Part shown: positions 1-8,804 of the stretch, one piece after another | Numbering within the stretch: position 1 is the first letter of the stretch | How the letters are laid out: each line of letters opens with the position of its first letter | NCBI GenBank assembly: GCA_030247855.1 | Contig: JAPDRN010000087.1 | Span: forward strand, 62,001 to 126,000 | Source: Knufia peltigerae | Taxonomy: Eukaryota > Ascomycota > Eurotiomycetes > Chaetothyriales > Trichomeriaceae | Direction of reading: 5' to 3' | Length of the DNA: 64,000 bases | Program-made: the position numbers and the translations under genes | The notes under the pieces: model-generated | Databases searched by the model: none | What the model was told of the DNA's origin: nothing | The model's input: only the letters and a program-made list of their open reading frames with translations

Positions 1-1090
1 TTTTTAAAGACCCGACGGTGAAAGGCTTGCCCGGGTTTGGACATACCAGTTCTGGGTGTTCGGAGAAAGCATTCATCAGTACTTCCTCACCATAGACTTG
101 CCTCAAAGGTGCCCACTGTTTCCAATGCGCTCCAAGAATCCCGCGGTGCAATTTGTCTCGAAAATCGTAACTTATCTCACGGTTGAAGGAATTCACTTTT
201 GCAAGCAGACTACTGATGACCATACCATGATTTCGGATCTCTTCAAGGCGAACCCTCAGACCGAAAGGCAGAGGTGATGTTTTCGAATCCGAGATATTGG
301 TTTGACCCATACCCTTCACCGGTTCAGTACTGGTGTCGACAACGGCGTTCATTGTCCCAAAAGGAGACAATGGTCCGGAAGTCGAAGTACTTTCAGCTAC
401 AGGAGCTGGGTCTCTCGTTTCGTTTGCTCCCTCGTGCGGCTTATTGGGAGAAGTCCAGCGTATCGCTTTCTGTGCTTGTTCATATTTCCACGCTGAAGCA
501 TTCTTCTCTTCAATCAGCGTCTCAATTAATGCTCTGTGGTCTTTCAGTAGGCCAATGTCTCGATGGCTTCAGTCAAGGAACAGAAAATTTGTTAGATTTG
601 ATCCAAAGCAGACGCGCAGATGGTAAGAGACACACCTTCTCGCCTGTGCTGCAAATATCAGCACATTGAGCATAACCAGCAGAGAGCTTTTCAGCCTTTC
701 CAGGTTTGCTCGGAGGAGTTGAATCTGGTCCTCTAAGAAGGGAAACTTCAGTCTCTGTTTCCATCCTGCCACTATCGAGTTAGAGGAGAAGTGTCCGTCC
801 AGCGAAGAGTTTAGGTCGTTGAAGACATCCATGCACCTGTCGACCAGGCCTTTCGTTGTGGCGAGAGCCTCCTTCGAGCAGAGCTCTACGTTTTCATCTT
901 TGGACAGTTCATTGCCAAGTTGCTTGAGGACGGCGCCTGTCGCTGCGATCTCTTGCGAGATACTATCAATGGATTTGTCGGCGGATTTGATTTTGCGTGA
1001 GAATGTAAAGAGTTTGACAGAAAGGCGAGCACCGAGATCAGCGATTTGGATCACACTGGCAGCCACGCCGAGGATTTCGATTCCAGACAT
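1..1090 (-). CDS. Fungal_N (STAND/NLR-type N-terminal) domain protein, 3' end outside window
   Basis: The gene starts at an ATG at 1088-1090 and reads off the left edge, so it is partial. Exon 1 (1090-636) encodes a helical N-terminus opening MSGIEILGVAASVIQIADLG. This matches the pattern of the fungal N-terminal domain placed before STAND/ankyrin or other signalling modules (PF17111-like). A 69-nt intron fits at 567-635: minus-strand donor GTGTGT, a CTAAC branch site and acceptor AAG. It joins AG|C in phase to a second exon open to base 1. Exon 2 continues the helical region, then a Ser/Thr/Pro-rich linker, then a segment without a domain I recognise. The effector or NTPase part, if any, lies outside. 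Family assignment rests on the N-terminal pattern; function is unknown. Confidence 0.72.
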
Positions 1091-1955
1091 TGATGCCTAC
1101 AATGTACGTGGCATAACTTTGAGAGACGATGTAGCAAAGCTGAAAATTGATCTGAGGGCTGGAGAAGCATGTTGAGTATTGATATGCAAGGACAGTGTAA
1201 CGATCAACAAGGCGGAGCTTCGCTTGGGCGATGGCGGTGGTGAGGCGGTGTCTCTAGGCTGATCAGGTGCGTGTACTGTATGTTGTATTATAGAGCACAG
1301 CACGGAGTGTTAAGGGATCTTAGCTGGTATCTTCAGTTAAAATTTAGGTACCAAAAGCACCTAAATTTTATGGCAAGAGCACCTGAATCGAGGCTCATCT
1401 GATTTCCCGCTAGGCGCCTCGGCAGGCTTTCTTGAAACTCTGAGTCTTGTAAGTTCACCTTACACTTTATAACAGAGAGAAGAGATCTGACCTTATCTTT
1501 ATCCTCATCCCTCGCCTTACAAGTCTGGAACGGTTTCCCCAGTCTTTCAATAAAAGCACCCAGGGATTGATTGATTCCTCAGGTATTGCCTTTACTCTGG
1601 GGCCAATATCGAGCAGACGCTTCCAAGCGGACTGCAAGTCCTGCTTTTCACCATACATTGCGTACGAAGCTTGGACATTGCATGAAATCCTCAACAAAAT
1701 GGCAATTCATCTATGCCTGGCCTTTGAATGCCGTTGTCAGGTCAAGAACGCAGTCTGTTTATGATGCCACAATGGAAAAACGCTACTACGTCTCATGGCA
1801 ACCGTCTTTCACGTGGAATGTAAGTGCTTGTTGCTAATCACAATCAACATTCCTGTGCCTGCAAAACACGGACAGCGTAATGTCCCTAGTTATCATGACC
1901 TCTTCAACGGGTACTTCTGTTGGCAACCCAAGCCTAACGCGTCAAAATTGGCCGC
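1091..1955. other. Intergenic region between divergent genes
   Basis: This is the shared upstream region of the minus-strand Fungal_N gene and the plus-strand Cys-cluster gene. It holds a perfect inverted repeat at 1338-1370 and only short unconvincing ORFs. I looked here for an exon encoding a copper-fist domain for the downstream gene and found none. Confidence 0.6.
1338..1370. repeat. Perfect 12-bp inverted repeat with 9-nt loop
   Basis: The arms TAAAATTTAGGT (1338-1349) and ACCTAAATTTTA (1359-1370) are exact reverse complements around a 9-nt loop. The hairpin is AT-rich and sits about 250 bp upstream of the minus-strand gene. It could be a small foldback element, a protein-binding palindrome, or chance in AT-rich spacer. 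Confidence 0.7.
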
Positions 1956-4334
1956 ATGTCTTCAATCAGCACCATGTTTTTGTCCTCAGACCCTGCTATA
2001 CCTCAATCAGCGTCGAACCATTCGCCTTATCAAGACCGAACCGAAGACGACAGCGAAGTGGAGGAGGCGCGTAACCCAGGATTTGACCATCTTCCACCCT
2101 ACTCACGCGAAACTGCGATGCCGTCACACTGGCTGGAAGAACATCCTCCATCCCAGACTAATGAAGCACCACACCAATACCGGGACAATAGCCAACTGCC
2201 TTTGACCCGCAGGCTGTCGGATGCTCAATATGGTGTACAAACATCCCTGCATAGTCGATGGGCGGAAGAACAAGATATGTCCTCACAAACGGCTTGGGAA
2301 AGTCAACCAATTTCAAGATCGCCCTCCGATTACAGCCCGGCATCGGTTGGTTACAGACCAACAATGCCACACCATCCCCCATCCAATTTGGAATATAGGA
2401 TAACGTCACCGATATACTGTCCTCCAGATATGCCTACTCGCTCATCGAGCTCGCACTTTAACGGAGCAATGAGTCGGCGTGAGCCATCATCATATCATCC
2501 CTCTTTGTCAGCATTGCTCAAGGAATTGAAGCCGGTCTACCCAGTTGAATTTCCAGTGTCTTCACATCCTTCAGACGTGCTCGATCCATCGTCTGCGTAT
2601 CGCACGTCCAGCCAATACCACATCAACAGCCGACCATCTGAGCGGATGGAACCCTATCAGACCCTCACTTATGATCACGCAGGCTCTGGTGGAATCGGCT
2701 CATATCAAAGAACGTACGACAATCTAAGGGCCTCGGACAGTCGCCTGCCCGTGAGCCCTATCTCTGACCTTGGTTTGCAGCAAACATCGTCTGACCTATA
2801 CGGCGCCGAATATAGTCGTCACGAACCCCAAGCAGAAGCAGGCCGACATACAAGACCTTCTGATCTCGATTCGCTATTTGACGGCTCGAGTGGAGTTGAG
2901 GATGAGATAAAGATTTCAGAACAACCAACAGCGAGTACAGACGATCCAATGCCCTCCCAGAAGAGTTTATCTGCATCGGGCCTCTCGAGAAACTTTGACC
3001 CTCAGGAGTCAAAACCCTCCTTAGAGAACCAAGACGGTGCTGGCGTTGGACTTCATTGTCAGCAAAGGGAAGACTTGAATCTGATACCAGGACTCTCTGG
3101 AAATGCTGTTGAAGACGATGTTCCCTGTTCAGTGATCTCACATCGACTTGGTAACGATACTCACACAGACTCTGGCCCGTTGCAAAACGCTGCAGACAGG
3201 TTGAAAAACATGTTGGCTGCAAATGGTATAAAGCGTGAATTTGTGCCCGAAAAGCTCGCAAAAGTCCTAGAGTCTCCCACAGCGGAGCATCTCGCGAAAG
3301 GGACACAACTAGGCGGTCATCAAGGGTCAGTGGAAACGGTCAAGCATAGCATAACTGAAAAATGCTCATGCCGTGAGGCAGGACAGAACTGTCGGTGCGC
3401 TCAGTCAACGTGTACATGTCTAGGCTGTGATTGCACTGACAAGCCCGACAATAGCGCTTGTTGCACCAATCAACGCACCGTGCTTCCTACAAAATTCGAA
3501 CCGCGAAACATTGATTGTTCCACCTCAAGAGATTATATATCCACTAATGACAGTCAATTGAACGGTGACTTACATCAGGAGTTGATGGGTAGTACTGCCG
3601 CTCAACCAGGTCAGTCACGGGGCGGCATAAACACGACTTCAGGTAATCAAAACAGCTGCCTGACCCCAAGTCGTCCTGATACGCCACGTCCGCTTCCAGA
3701 TCAAAGTATATGGAGATATGGGACCGAGCTCATGACTGATCATGTTCGGCAGAGCGTGGAACCCGAGATCCCCGTAACCAACTGGATACGAGAATCAACT
3801 CCAGCTTATGAGGACAGGTCCAATACTCCCTCTCCCTGCTCGCGTAGCGACAGGGATGTTGAGATGCAAAATGCACCAGGTTACCAAATTCCTAGTCCTC
3901 CCCCAGAGGCCACATCTTCTCCTCTCAAGTCACATGAGCCAACTATCATACGACCTGAGTCGCCTAAGAAACTTGCCGCTCCTCCTGTACCTGATGATAT
4001 ACCAACCTTGAAGCAACCAAAGCGTGGCGAGAGGCGAAAGTCTGGGATTCAAGGCGGAAAGGTTGAGAAAAGGTCCGTCACGGGCTCAAAGGCGAAGGGA
4101 GTTCCGAAAAGCAGGAATCTGACTTGCAAACCTACTACTTCGATGGGGAAATTGATCGAACAGGCCAAGAAGGCTTCTTCGGCCAACGATCAACAAGAAG
4201 CTCTGAAACCAAAGTCGGTTGGAAATGTAGCCGCGGCCGTGCAAAAGATTGAACAAGAACTCCAGAAACAAAAGGACGGCAATCCAGTGAGACGAAGCCA
4301 GCGGGCAAACAAAGGGGTTAGACCTTTGCCGTAG
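1956..4334 (+). CDS. Large disordered protein with a ten-cysteine cluster (metal-sensor-like)
   Basis: This is a single-exon ORF of 792 codons starting at ATG 1956; a second in-frame ATG at 1974 has a better start context (A at -3). Most of the protein is Ser/Pro/Gln/Tyr-rich and probably disordered. Near residues 467-500 there are ten cysteines in about 34 residues, spaced C-x-C-x6-C-x-C-x4-C-x-C-x2-C-x-C-x8-CC. The part CTCLGCDC...DN resembles the copper-responsive Cys motif in the C-terminal halves of fungal Cuf1/Mac1-type factors. The copper-fist DNA-binding domain those factors carry at the N-terminus is absent here and upstream. The last 120 residues are Lys/Arg-rich with nuclear-localisation-like stretches, ending RRSQRANKGVRPLP. 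I infer a nuclear regulator or metal-binding protein; no orthologue is recognised with certainty. Confidence 0.75.
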   Translation: MSSISTMFLSSDPAIPQSASNHSPYQDRTEDDSEVEEARNPGFDHLPPYSRETAMPSHWLEEHPPSQTNEAPHQYRDNSQLPLTRRLSDAQYGVQTSLHSRWAEEQDMSSQTAWESQPISRSPSDYSPASVGYRPTMPHHPPSNLEYRITSPIYCPPDMPTRSSSSHFNGAMSRREPSSYHPSLSALLKELKPVYPVEFPVSSHPSDVLDPSSAYRTSSQYHINSRPSERMEPYQTLTYDHAGSGGIGSYQRTYDNLRASDSRLPVSPISDLGLQQTSSDLYGAEYSRHEPQAEAGRHTRPSDLDSLFDGSSGVEDEIKISEQPTASTDDPMPSQKSLSASGLSRNFDPQESKPSLENQDGAGVGLHCQQREDLNLIPGLSGNAVEDDVPCSVISHRLGNDTHTDSGPLQNAADRLKNMLAANGIKREFVPEKLAKVLESPTAEHLAKGTQLGGHQGSVETVKHSITEKCSCREAGQNCRCAQSTCTCLGCDCTDKPDNSACCTNQRTVLPTKFEPRNIDCSTSRDYISTNDSQLNGDLHQELMGSTAAQPGQSRGGINTTSGNQNSCLTPSRPDTPRPLPDQSIWRYGTELMTDHVRQSVEPEIPVTNWIRESTPAYEDRSNTPSPCSRSDRDVEMQNAPGYQIPSPPPEATSSPLKSHEPTIIRPESPKKLAAPPVPDDIPTLKQPKRGERRKSGIQGGKVEKRSVTGSKAKGVPKSRNLTCKPTTSMGKLIEQAKKASSANDQQEALKPKSVGNVAAAVQKIEQELQKQKDGNPVRRSQRANKGVRPLP

Positions 4335-4736
4335 CTGCTGCCCCAAGGATTTGAGTGAGAGATAGACTTGTATACTATACCAATTATATCTAGAGGTTTG
4401 GCTAGTTTATTTCTGAATCATATCAAGTATTTGGGGGATATAATATCTACTTGTACTTTGTCCCTTCGGGTCTCGCAAGAACGAACACCCGTCGGTTCGT
4501 CTATGATTGGCCAAGAGTCGACGGGCTTCTACTCGTACAAGCATGATGCATCCCTCTGTGCAACCTTGGATACATGTTTCATTCAACTTCATTTCATCCA
4601 TACTTGGCTTCGACCCCTACTTTGTCCTTCGGTGACTCGAAGCAGACACACAAAGAGCTCCGAGCTGTTCCAGTTGCAAGGCTAACGTACGGCAGAGTCT
4701 CTATCTGGAACCCACGAAGAAACATTGATTGAAAAG
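4335..4736. other. Intergenic spacer
   Basis: This holds the 3' flank of the Cys-cluster gene and the promoter of the HAD gene. No further ORF or clear element was seen. Confidence 0.5.
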
Positions 4737-5588
4737 ATGGCACTCCCAATGCCAGAGCCAACTGTTCCTCCTCTCCCACTGACCCAATACAGGGCGTTAT
4801 CATTCGACATCTACGGCAGCCTGATCGAATACAAAGCTCACATACTCGACGCATTTCAACCGTTAATCTCACGTCTCCCCGCATCGTCACCGTATCGGAA
4901 CCCGGCACCACTCTCGACAACGGTGTCCAACCCAGCCAGCGTTGGGTCTATCGAGTTTCTGAAGGCTTTTCAACGACAAGAAGACGCCATCAAGCTGGAA
5001 AAGCCGGTCAAACGGTTCGACGAGATTTTGATGGAAATCTGGAGACGCCTGGCCCGAGAACTCGACGTTTCTAGCAGTGAGGAGGAGGCGCGGGCCTTTG
5101 GCAGCGAGGCGGTCATAGCCAGCTGGCCTACATTTCCAGGGACATTGGACGCCTTGAAGTCTCTGGGCAAACACTACAAACTCGTGGCTCTATCGAACGT
5201 CGACAACTACGCGTGGTCGATCACTTCGACGTCACCGGTGAGCAAGCTGGGCGAGGTCGACTGGTGGAAGGCTTTCACGGCCGAGGACTTTGGGGAAGAG
5301 GCCAAACGTGCCGACGAGATCAAGTTGGAGACGGTCGTGGATTACTGCGCCCGGAACGGAGTCGAGAAGGAAGAAATCCTGCACGTCGCCCAGAGCCTCG
5401 GACACGACCAGGCGCCGGCGAAGAGATTGGGGATCAGCAGTGTCTGGTTGATAGGCGACGGGCCGAGATGGGGCAAAGAGGCCGAGAGTAAGATGGCTCT
5501 GGAGAAGAAGTTGGTGGGATATGCCTGGAGATTCGACGACTTGAGAGCATTTTCCGAGGAAGTCGAACGTGCCTTTAACAGGGAGTGA
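4737..5588 (+). CDS. HAD-superfamily hydrolase, type II haloacid dehalogenase-like
   Basis: This intronless gene starts at ATG 4737 (AAAAGATGG, good context) and gives 283 aa. Motif I is SFDIYGSLIE with the nucleophilic Asp and the D-x-Y-G-[ST] pattern of (S)-2-haloacid dehalogenases. Motif II is LSNVDN. The C-terminal motif is HVAQSLGHDQAPAKRLGISS, which keeps the acidic Asp and the H-V-A-Q-S-L signature. The usual lysine motif near Y-K-P-D is not clear: after FTAEDFG the sequence reads EEAKRADEIKLE. The fold is therefore well supported, but dehalogenase activity is not. The enzyme is probably cytosolic and could act on small phosphate esters or haloacids. Genes on both sides are unrelated to it. 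Confidence 0.85.
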   Translation: MALPMPEPTVPPLPLTQYRALSFDIYGSLIEYKAHILDAFQPLISRLPASSPYRNPAPLSTTVSNPASVGSIEFLKAFQRQEDAIKLEKPVKRFDEILMEIWRRLARELDVSSSEEEARAFGSEAVIASWPTFPGTLDALKSLGKHYKLVALSNVDNYAWSITSTSPVSKLGEVDWWKAFTAEDFGEEAKRADEIKLETVVDYCARNGVEKEEILHVAQSLGHDQAPAKRLGISSVWLIGDGPRWGKEAESKMALEKKLVGYAWRFDDLRAFSEEVERAFNRE

Positions 5589-6098
5589 CACAATGGCGAC
5601 CACATCACTTGCGGTCACTCGAAATACACCCCATGATAACGACCAAACTTCAGAATTCCAAAAGCCTTTCCATGACACGTTTCATCTTTCATCTCGAAAT
5701 CACAATTCCTTTCGACGGTTTGACAACAAGAACTCACAGAGTGGCTCTGCTTGGCGTGGTGTGGGTTTTTGAGCGTTTGACACCTGAAAGCCCGTTCGGC
5801 CGGGTGTCTTGGTGTTTTCTTGGATTTCTTGACATCAAACAACTTTCACTCCCATTTGAACATTTGCACGTTCCATACTCACGATATTGGTATTCATGTC
5901 TTCAAAAAGGAGAAGATCAAAATAAAAAAAGAATAGGTCATATCTATAATTCAATACTTTTTTCAATAATGGCTAGCACACGAACCTCACCCTTATCGAA
6001 ATAGCGACCGCGAACCCGGAGTTGACGGTGGGGCTCGGTCAGGGAGCCCGTCAAGACCGCATCAGTACGACCGGGGCAGTCTATGTGTACAAGTCAAA
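5589..6098. other. Intergenic spacer
   Basis: This contains the 3' flank of the HAD gene and the upstream region of the SET gene. No convincing gene was seen. Confidence 0.5.
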
Positions 6099-7475
6099 AT
6101 GAGACACAAACGACCATGGCCCTTGATGCATGTCATTGGGGCCTTTTTCAGTATATTCGCACTCGGTCAACAAAATGAAGAGGGCCTCTATCAGCTTGAC
6201 TCTGATCAACTTTTTCAATCCTTCAAACCCGACCTACAAACAGAGTCATCAGACTCGGCGGACCATGTCGTCGTCGCCAACGACAACAACAAGTACGCAC
6301 CATGGTCATACCGACCCATTTGTACGGATGTCCTCGAGGAGATAGACAGCGAACTTTGTGTGTACACCAGCACCACTTTTGCCGGGGGTCGAGGGTTGTC
6401 TTTGTTCACGACCCCTCGTGTCGCCAAACAGATGATGATGTCGTCGGCGTGGTCGACCTTGTTCATTGACGACTCTTCGTCATCCGACAGTACCAATTCT
6501 GCACTTGGGCCGAAAGTCGAGGTCAACGCCGATGACACCGCAAAATGGTACACGAAACCTGTCCCGGGCAAAGGTATGGGTATGTTTGCCAAATCACCCC
6601 TGGATCGAGGAGATTTGATCTTGGCCACGACTCCCATCTTGATTGCATTTTCCGAAAACATCCTCGACGCGACCACCCGAGAAGAGTATTTGCGCGTCGC
6701 GATCGATCAACTCCCCGGCCAGACACGAGACACGTATCAGAGGTTGGCATCCTTGTCCAAAGACAAGCCCGAAACAAGAATCCAAGACACCGCGGCGGCC
6801 AACACTTTCGGTATCACCCTGGCGGGACACTTCGCCCATCTCGCAGTCTTCCCCGAGGCTTCACGTATGAATCACGATTGTTCTCCCAATGCACAATTTC
6901 GTATCGACAATGAGACCCTGACACAGTACGTCCGAGCCGTCCGTGCCGTTGGCGACGACAATAAAAACAACGACAACGACAACGAAGAACTCACCATTGC
7001 ATACACCAGTCCTCTTGACGACTGGAAAGACCGACAGGACTACCTCTCTCGTTCATTCGGGTTTCGATGTGGTTGTGCTCGTTGTCGTCGAGGACAGAAA
7101 GCGGACTCCGAGGCTTTGTCGGAGATTTACAACCTACAATCAAGTTTACAATCAAGTTTGACCTCCTCCTCCTCCTCCTCCTCCTCCTCATCATCGTCAA
7201 AGACAACCGGTAGCGTGGTGGCTGAAGTCGAACGTTTGATCAGGTTGTACGAAAGAGAAGGTCTACAGGGTTACATGGACCCGGTGTATTGTCTGGCGGC
7301 CTTGATCTACAGTTCCATCGGGAGTAAAAGGGGAGTCGGGAAATACGTCGACCTCGCGGTAGAGGCGATCGAGTTGAGGTTGGGACCGGAAAATCAAGAC
7401 ATTCCGATCTGGAAAGAAATGGCCAAACAACCGGAACGACATTGGAGTTGGAAGAGGAGGAAAGCCAAGCAATAA
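6099..7475 (+). CDS. SET-domain protein with secretory-type leader
   Basis: This intronless ORF of 458 aa starts at ATG 6099. The first 25 residues look like a signal peptide: a basic MRHKR start, a hydrophobic stretch through HVIGAFFSIFALG, and a possible cleavage site before QQ. A split SET domain runs from about residue 150 (PGKGMGMFA) to 325. It includes the cofactor-site motif NHDCSPN and a post-SET Cys cluster, FGFRCGCARC. A poly-Ser run follows near residue 355, encoded by a TCC microsatellite, then a helical C-terminus. Proteins of this type (SMYD-like/SET5-like) methylate lysine on proteins. A leader on such a protein would place it in the secretory route unless the hydrophobic start has another role. 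The substrate is unknown. Confidence 0.88.
   Translation: MRHKRPWPLMHVIGAFFSIFALGQQNEEGLYQLDSDQLFQSFKPDLQTESSDSADHVVVANDNNKYAPWSYRPICTDVLEEIDSELCVYTSTTFAGGRGLSLFTTPRVAKQMMMSSAWSTLFIDDSSSSDSTNSALGPKVEVNADDTAKWYTKPVPGKGMGMFAKSPLDRGDLILATTPILIAFSENILDATTREEYLRVAIDQLPGQTRDTYQRLASLSKDKPETRIQDTAAANTFGITLAGHFAHLAVFPEASRMNHDCSPNAQFRIDNETLTQYVRAVRAVGDDNKNNDNDNEELTIAYTSPLDDWKDRQDYLSRSFGFRCGCARCRRGQKADSEALSEIYNLQSSLQSSLTSSSSSSSSSSSSKTTGSVVAEVERLIRLYEREGLQGYMDPVYCLAALIYSSIGSKRGVGKYVDLAVEAIELRLGPENQDIPIWKEMAKQPERHWSWKRRKAKQ
7134..7189 (+). repeat. Intragenic repeats: duplicated 12-mer and TCC/Ser microsatellite
   Basis: ACAATCAAGTTT is present twice in direct tandem at about 7134-7158. It is followed by a run of TCC triplets to about 7189 that encodes poly-Ser in the SET protein. 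The length is a multiple of three, so expansion would keep the frame. Confidence 0.85.
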
Positions 7476-7946
7476 AAAGACTCCCTCTAAACAATATCAA
7501 ACCTCTTTTGTTCTGGTCCTTTAATCTGTCAATATTGTGTGTGTGTGTGTGTGTGTGTGCGTGTGTGTATTTACCTGTATGTGGTAATACTAGTCTAGTC
7601 TATAGTATAATCCATGATATGAGGGTATCTCAAGTTTCGTCTAATCATTTCATTTATAATTTCATTTCGCCGACATGTTGTGAAACAATCTTTTCCCCCA
7701 TTTCCGGTTTCCAAGTTTTGTGTACTCCGTACCTGTATCACTCTTTTTTGCCAATCGTAACCAAACGAACCAAAACCCCCTCGCCACCAGAACTCTAACA
7801 CACCGATTGACCATGACGAGTATCAGCCCATTGAGAATGAGACAGAAGAAAGCAAAAAAAGGTTTCGCCGACGACATGACGTTCCCATCGCCGGCGACCG
7901 AGTGAATCGTAATGTGTTCCAAAAAAAAAAGAGACGGAAAGGTTTT
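7476..7946. other. Convergent intergenic region with GT microsatellite
   Basis: This lies between the ends of the SET gene (+) and the hypothetical gene (-). It carries a GT dinucleotide run at about 7536-7568 with one C interruption, and a copy of the recurring motif GTACTCCGTAC at 7722-7732. No gene was seen. Confidence 0.7.
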
Positions 7947-8804
7947 TCATCTCATCTTCGCCTTTTCCTTCTTCTTACATGCTTCTTTGACACCTTTCCC
8001 CACGCGTTCCAGGAACTGCCACTTGGCCCGGTCGTCCTCGAAGACCAGATACCCATCGAAACTGCGGGCTTTTGTGTACTTTGTGATTTTCCTCACGACC
8101 TCGGCGACGTTCACGTCACTCCACTCTTTATCCGTCAACACGTCACCAACACCACCACCACCACCACTGTCGCTCTCACATCCGCTCTCGGGGGGAGAAC
8201 AGACGGCGGCCTCTTCACCGTAAGCCATACCGACGACCTCGGGGATGGGTAGGATCTGGAGGCAACTCCCCCCGGAGCGAGGCAGTCGGGACAGTTCGCA
8301 GACCCGAGGACAGACGATGTTGTTTTGAGGCACGAGTAAGATGATCTGGTTGCGAGGTTGAGACAGGAGAGTCGAGATGGTCGTGTAGGTGTGTGGGTAG
8401 GTGACGGATCTTGAGGTCGGGCAGGACAACAGGTACGTCCTGCTCTCGAGGACCGTCGTCGAAGTGGTGGCGGCATTGTCATGTTTCAGTGACGACGACT
8501 TTTGCTTGTTGTGACGGTAGGAAAGTAGGAAACTGCGCGGAGAGTCCGGGCGGCACGACGATGTATCTTTGGGAGACGAAGGGCACGGAGAAGGAGTATT
8601 GTGCGCTCTACGTGCCGTCGAGTTACGCTTGTTGGCGGTCACGGTGTGCTCTCTGGGAGTCGTCGTCGACGTCAAGGAAGCGGTCGAAGATGAGAGGGGG
8701 CACGGCCCGGCTGCGTAGGCAAAGTCCCAACACGAAACGCCTGGACATTCCATGATGCCTTTTTCTGTTGCGAGGACGGTGGTGGTGGTGGTGTTTGATT
8801 TCAT
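7947..8804 (-). CDS. Hypothetical basic, Ser/Thr-rich protein
   Basis: This is an uninterrupted minus-strand ORF of 285 aa with ATG at 8802-8804. An alternative start is Met18 (MECPGVSCWDFAYAAGPCPL), which may be the true one because the first 17 residues are low complexity. The N-terminal two thirds are rich in Ser, Thr, Arg and Pro. A Gly run (GGGGG) precedes a more ordered C-terminus, DKEWSDVNVAEVVRKITKYT, and a Lys-rich tail KKKEKAK. I do not recognise a family. The length of the frame and the ordered C-terminus favour a real gene over chance. Confidence 0.55.
   Translation of the reverse strand: MKSNTTTTTVLATEKGIMECPGVSCWDFAYAAGPCPLSSSTASLTSTTTPREHTVTANKRNSTARRAHNTPSPCPSSPKDTSSCRPDSPRSFLLSYRHNKQKSSSLKHDNAATTSTTVLESRTYLLSCPTSRSVTYPHTYTTISTLLSQPRNQIILLVPQNNIVCPRVCELSRLPRSGGSCLQILPIPEVVGMAYGEEAAVCSPPESGCESDSGGGGGVGDVLTDKEWSDVNVAEVVRKITKYTKARSFDGYLVFEDDRAKWQFLERVGKGVKEACKKKEKAKMR

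Noticed and set aside
1880..1955. Possible missing copper-fist exon for the Cys-cluster gene
   Set aside because: No frame in 1100-1955 shows the K-x-A-C-x2-C-x2-G-H-R pattern.
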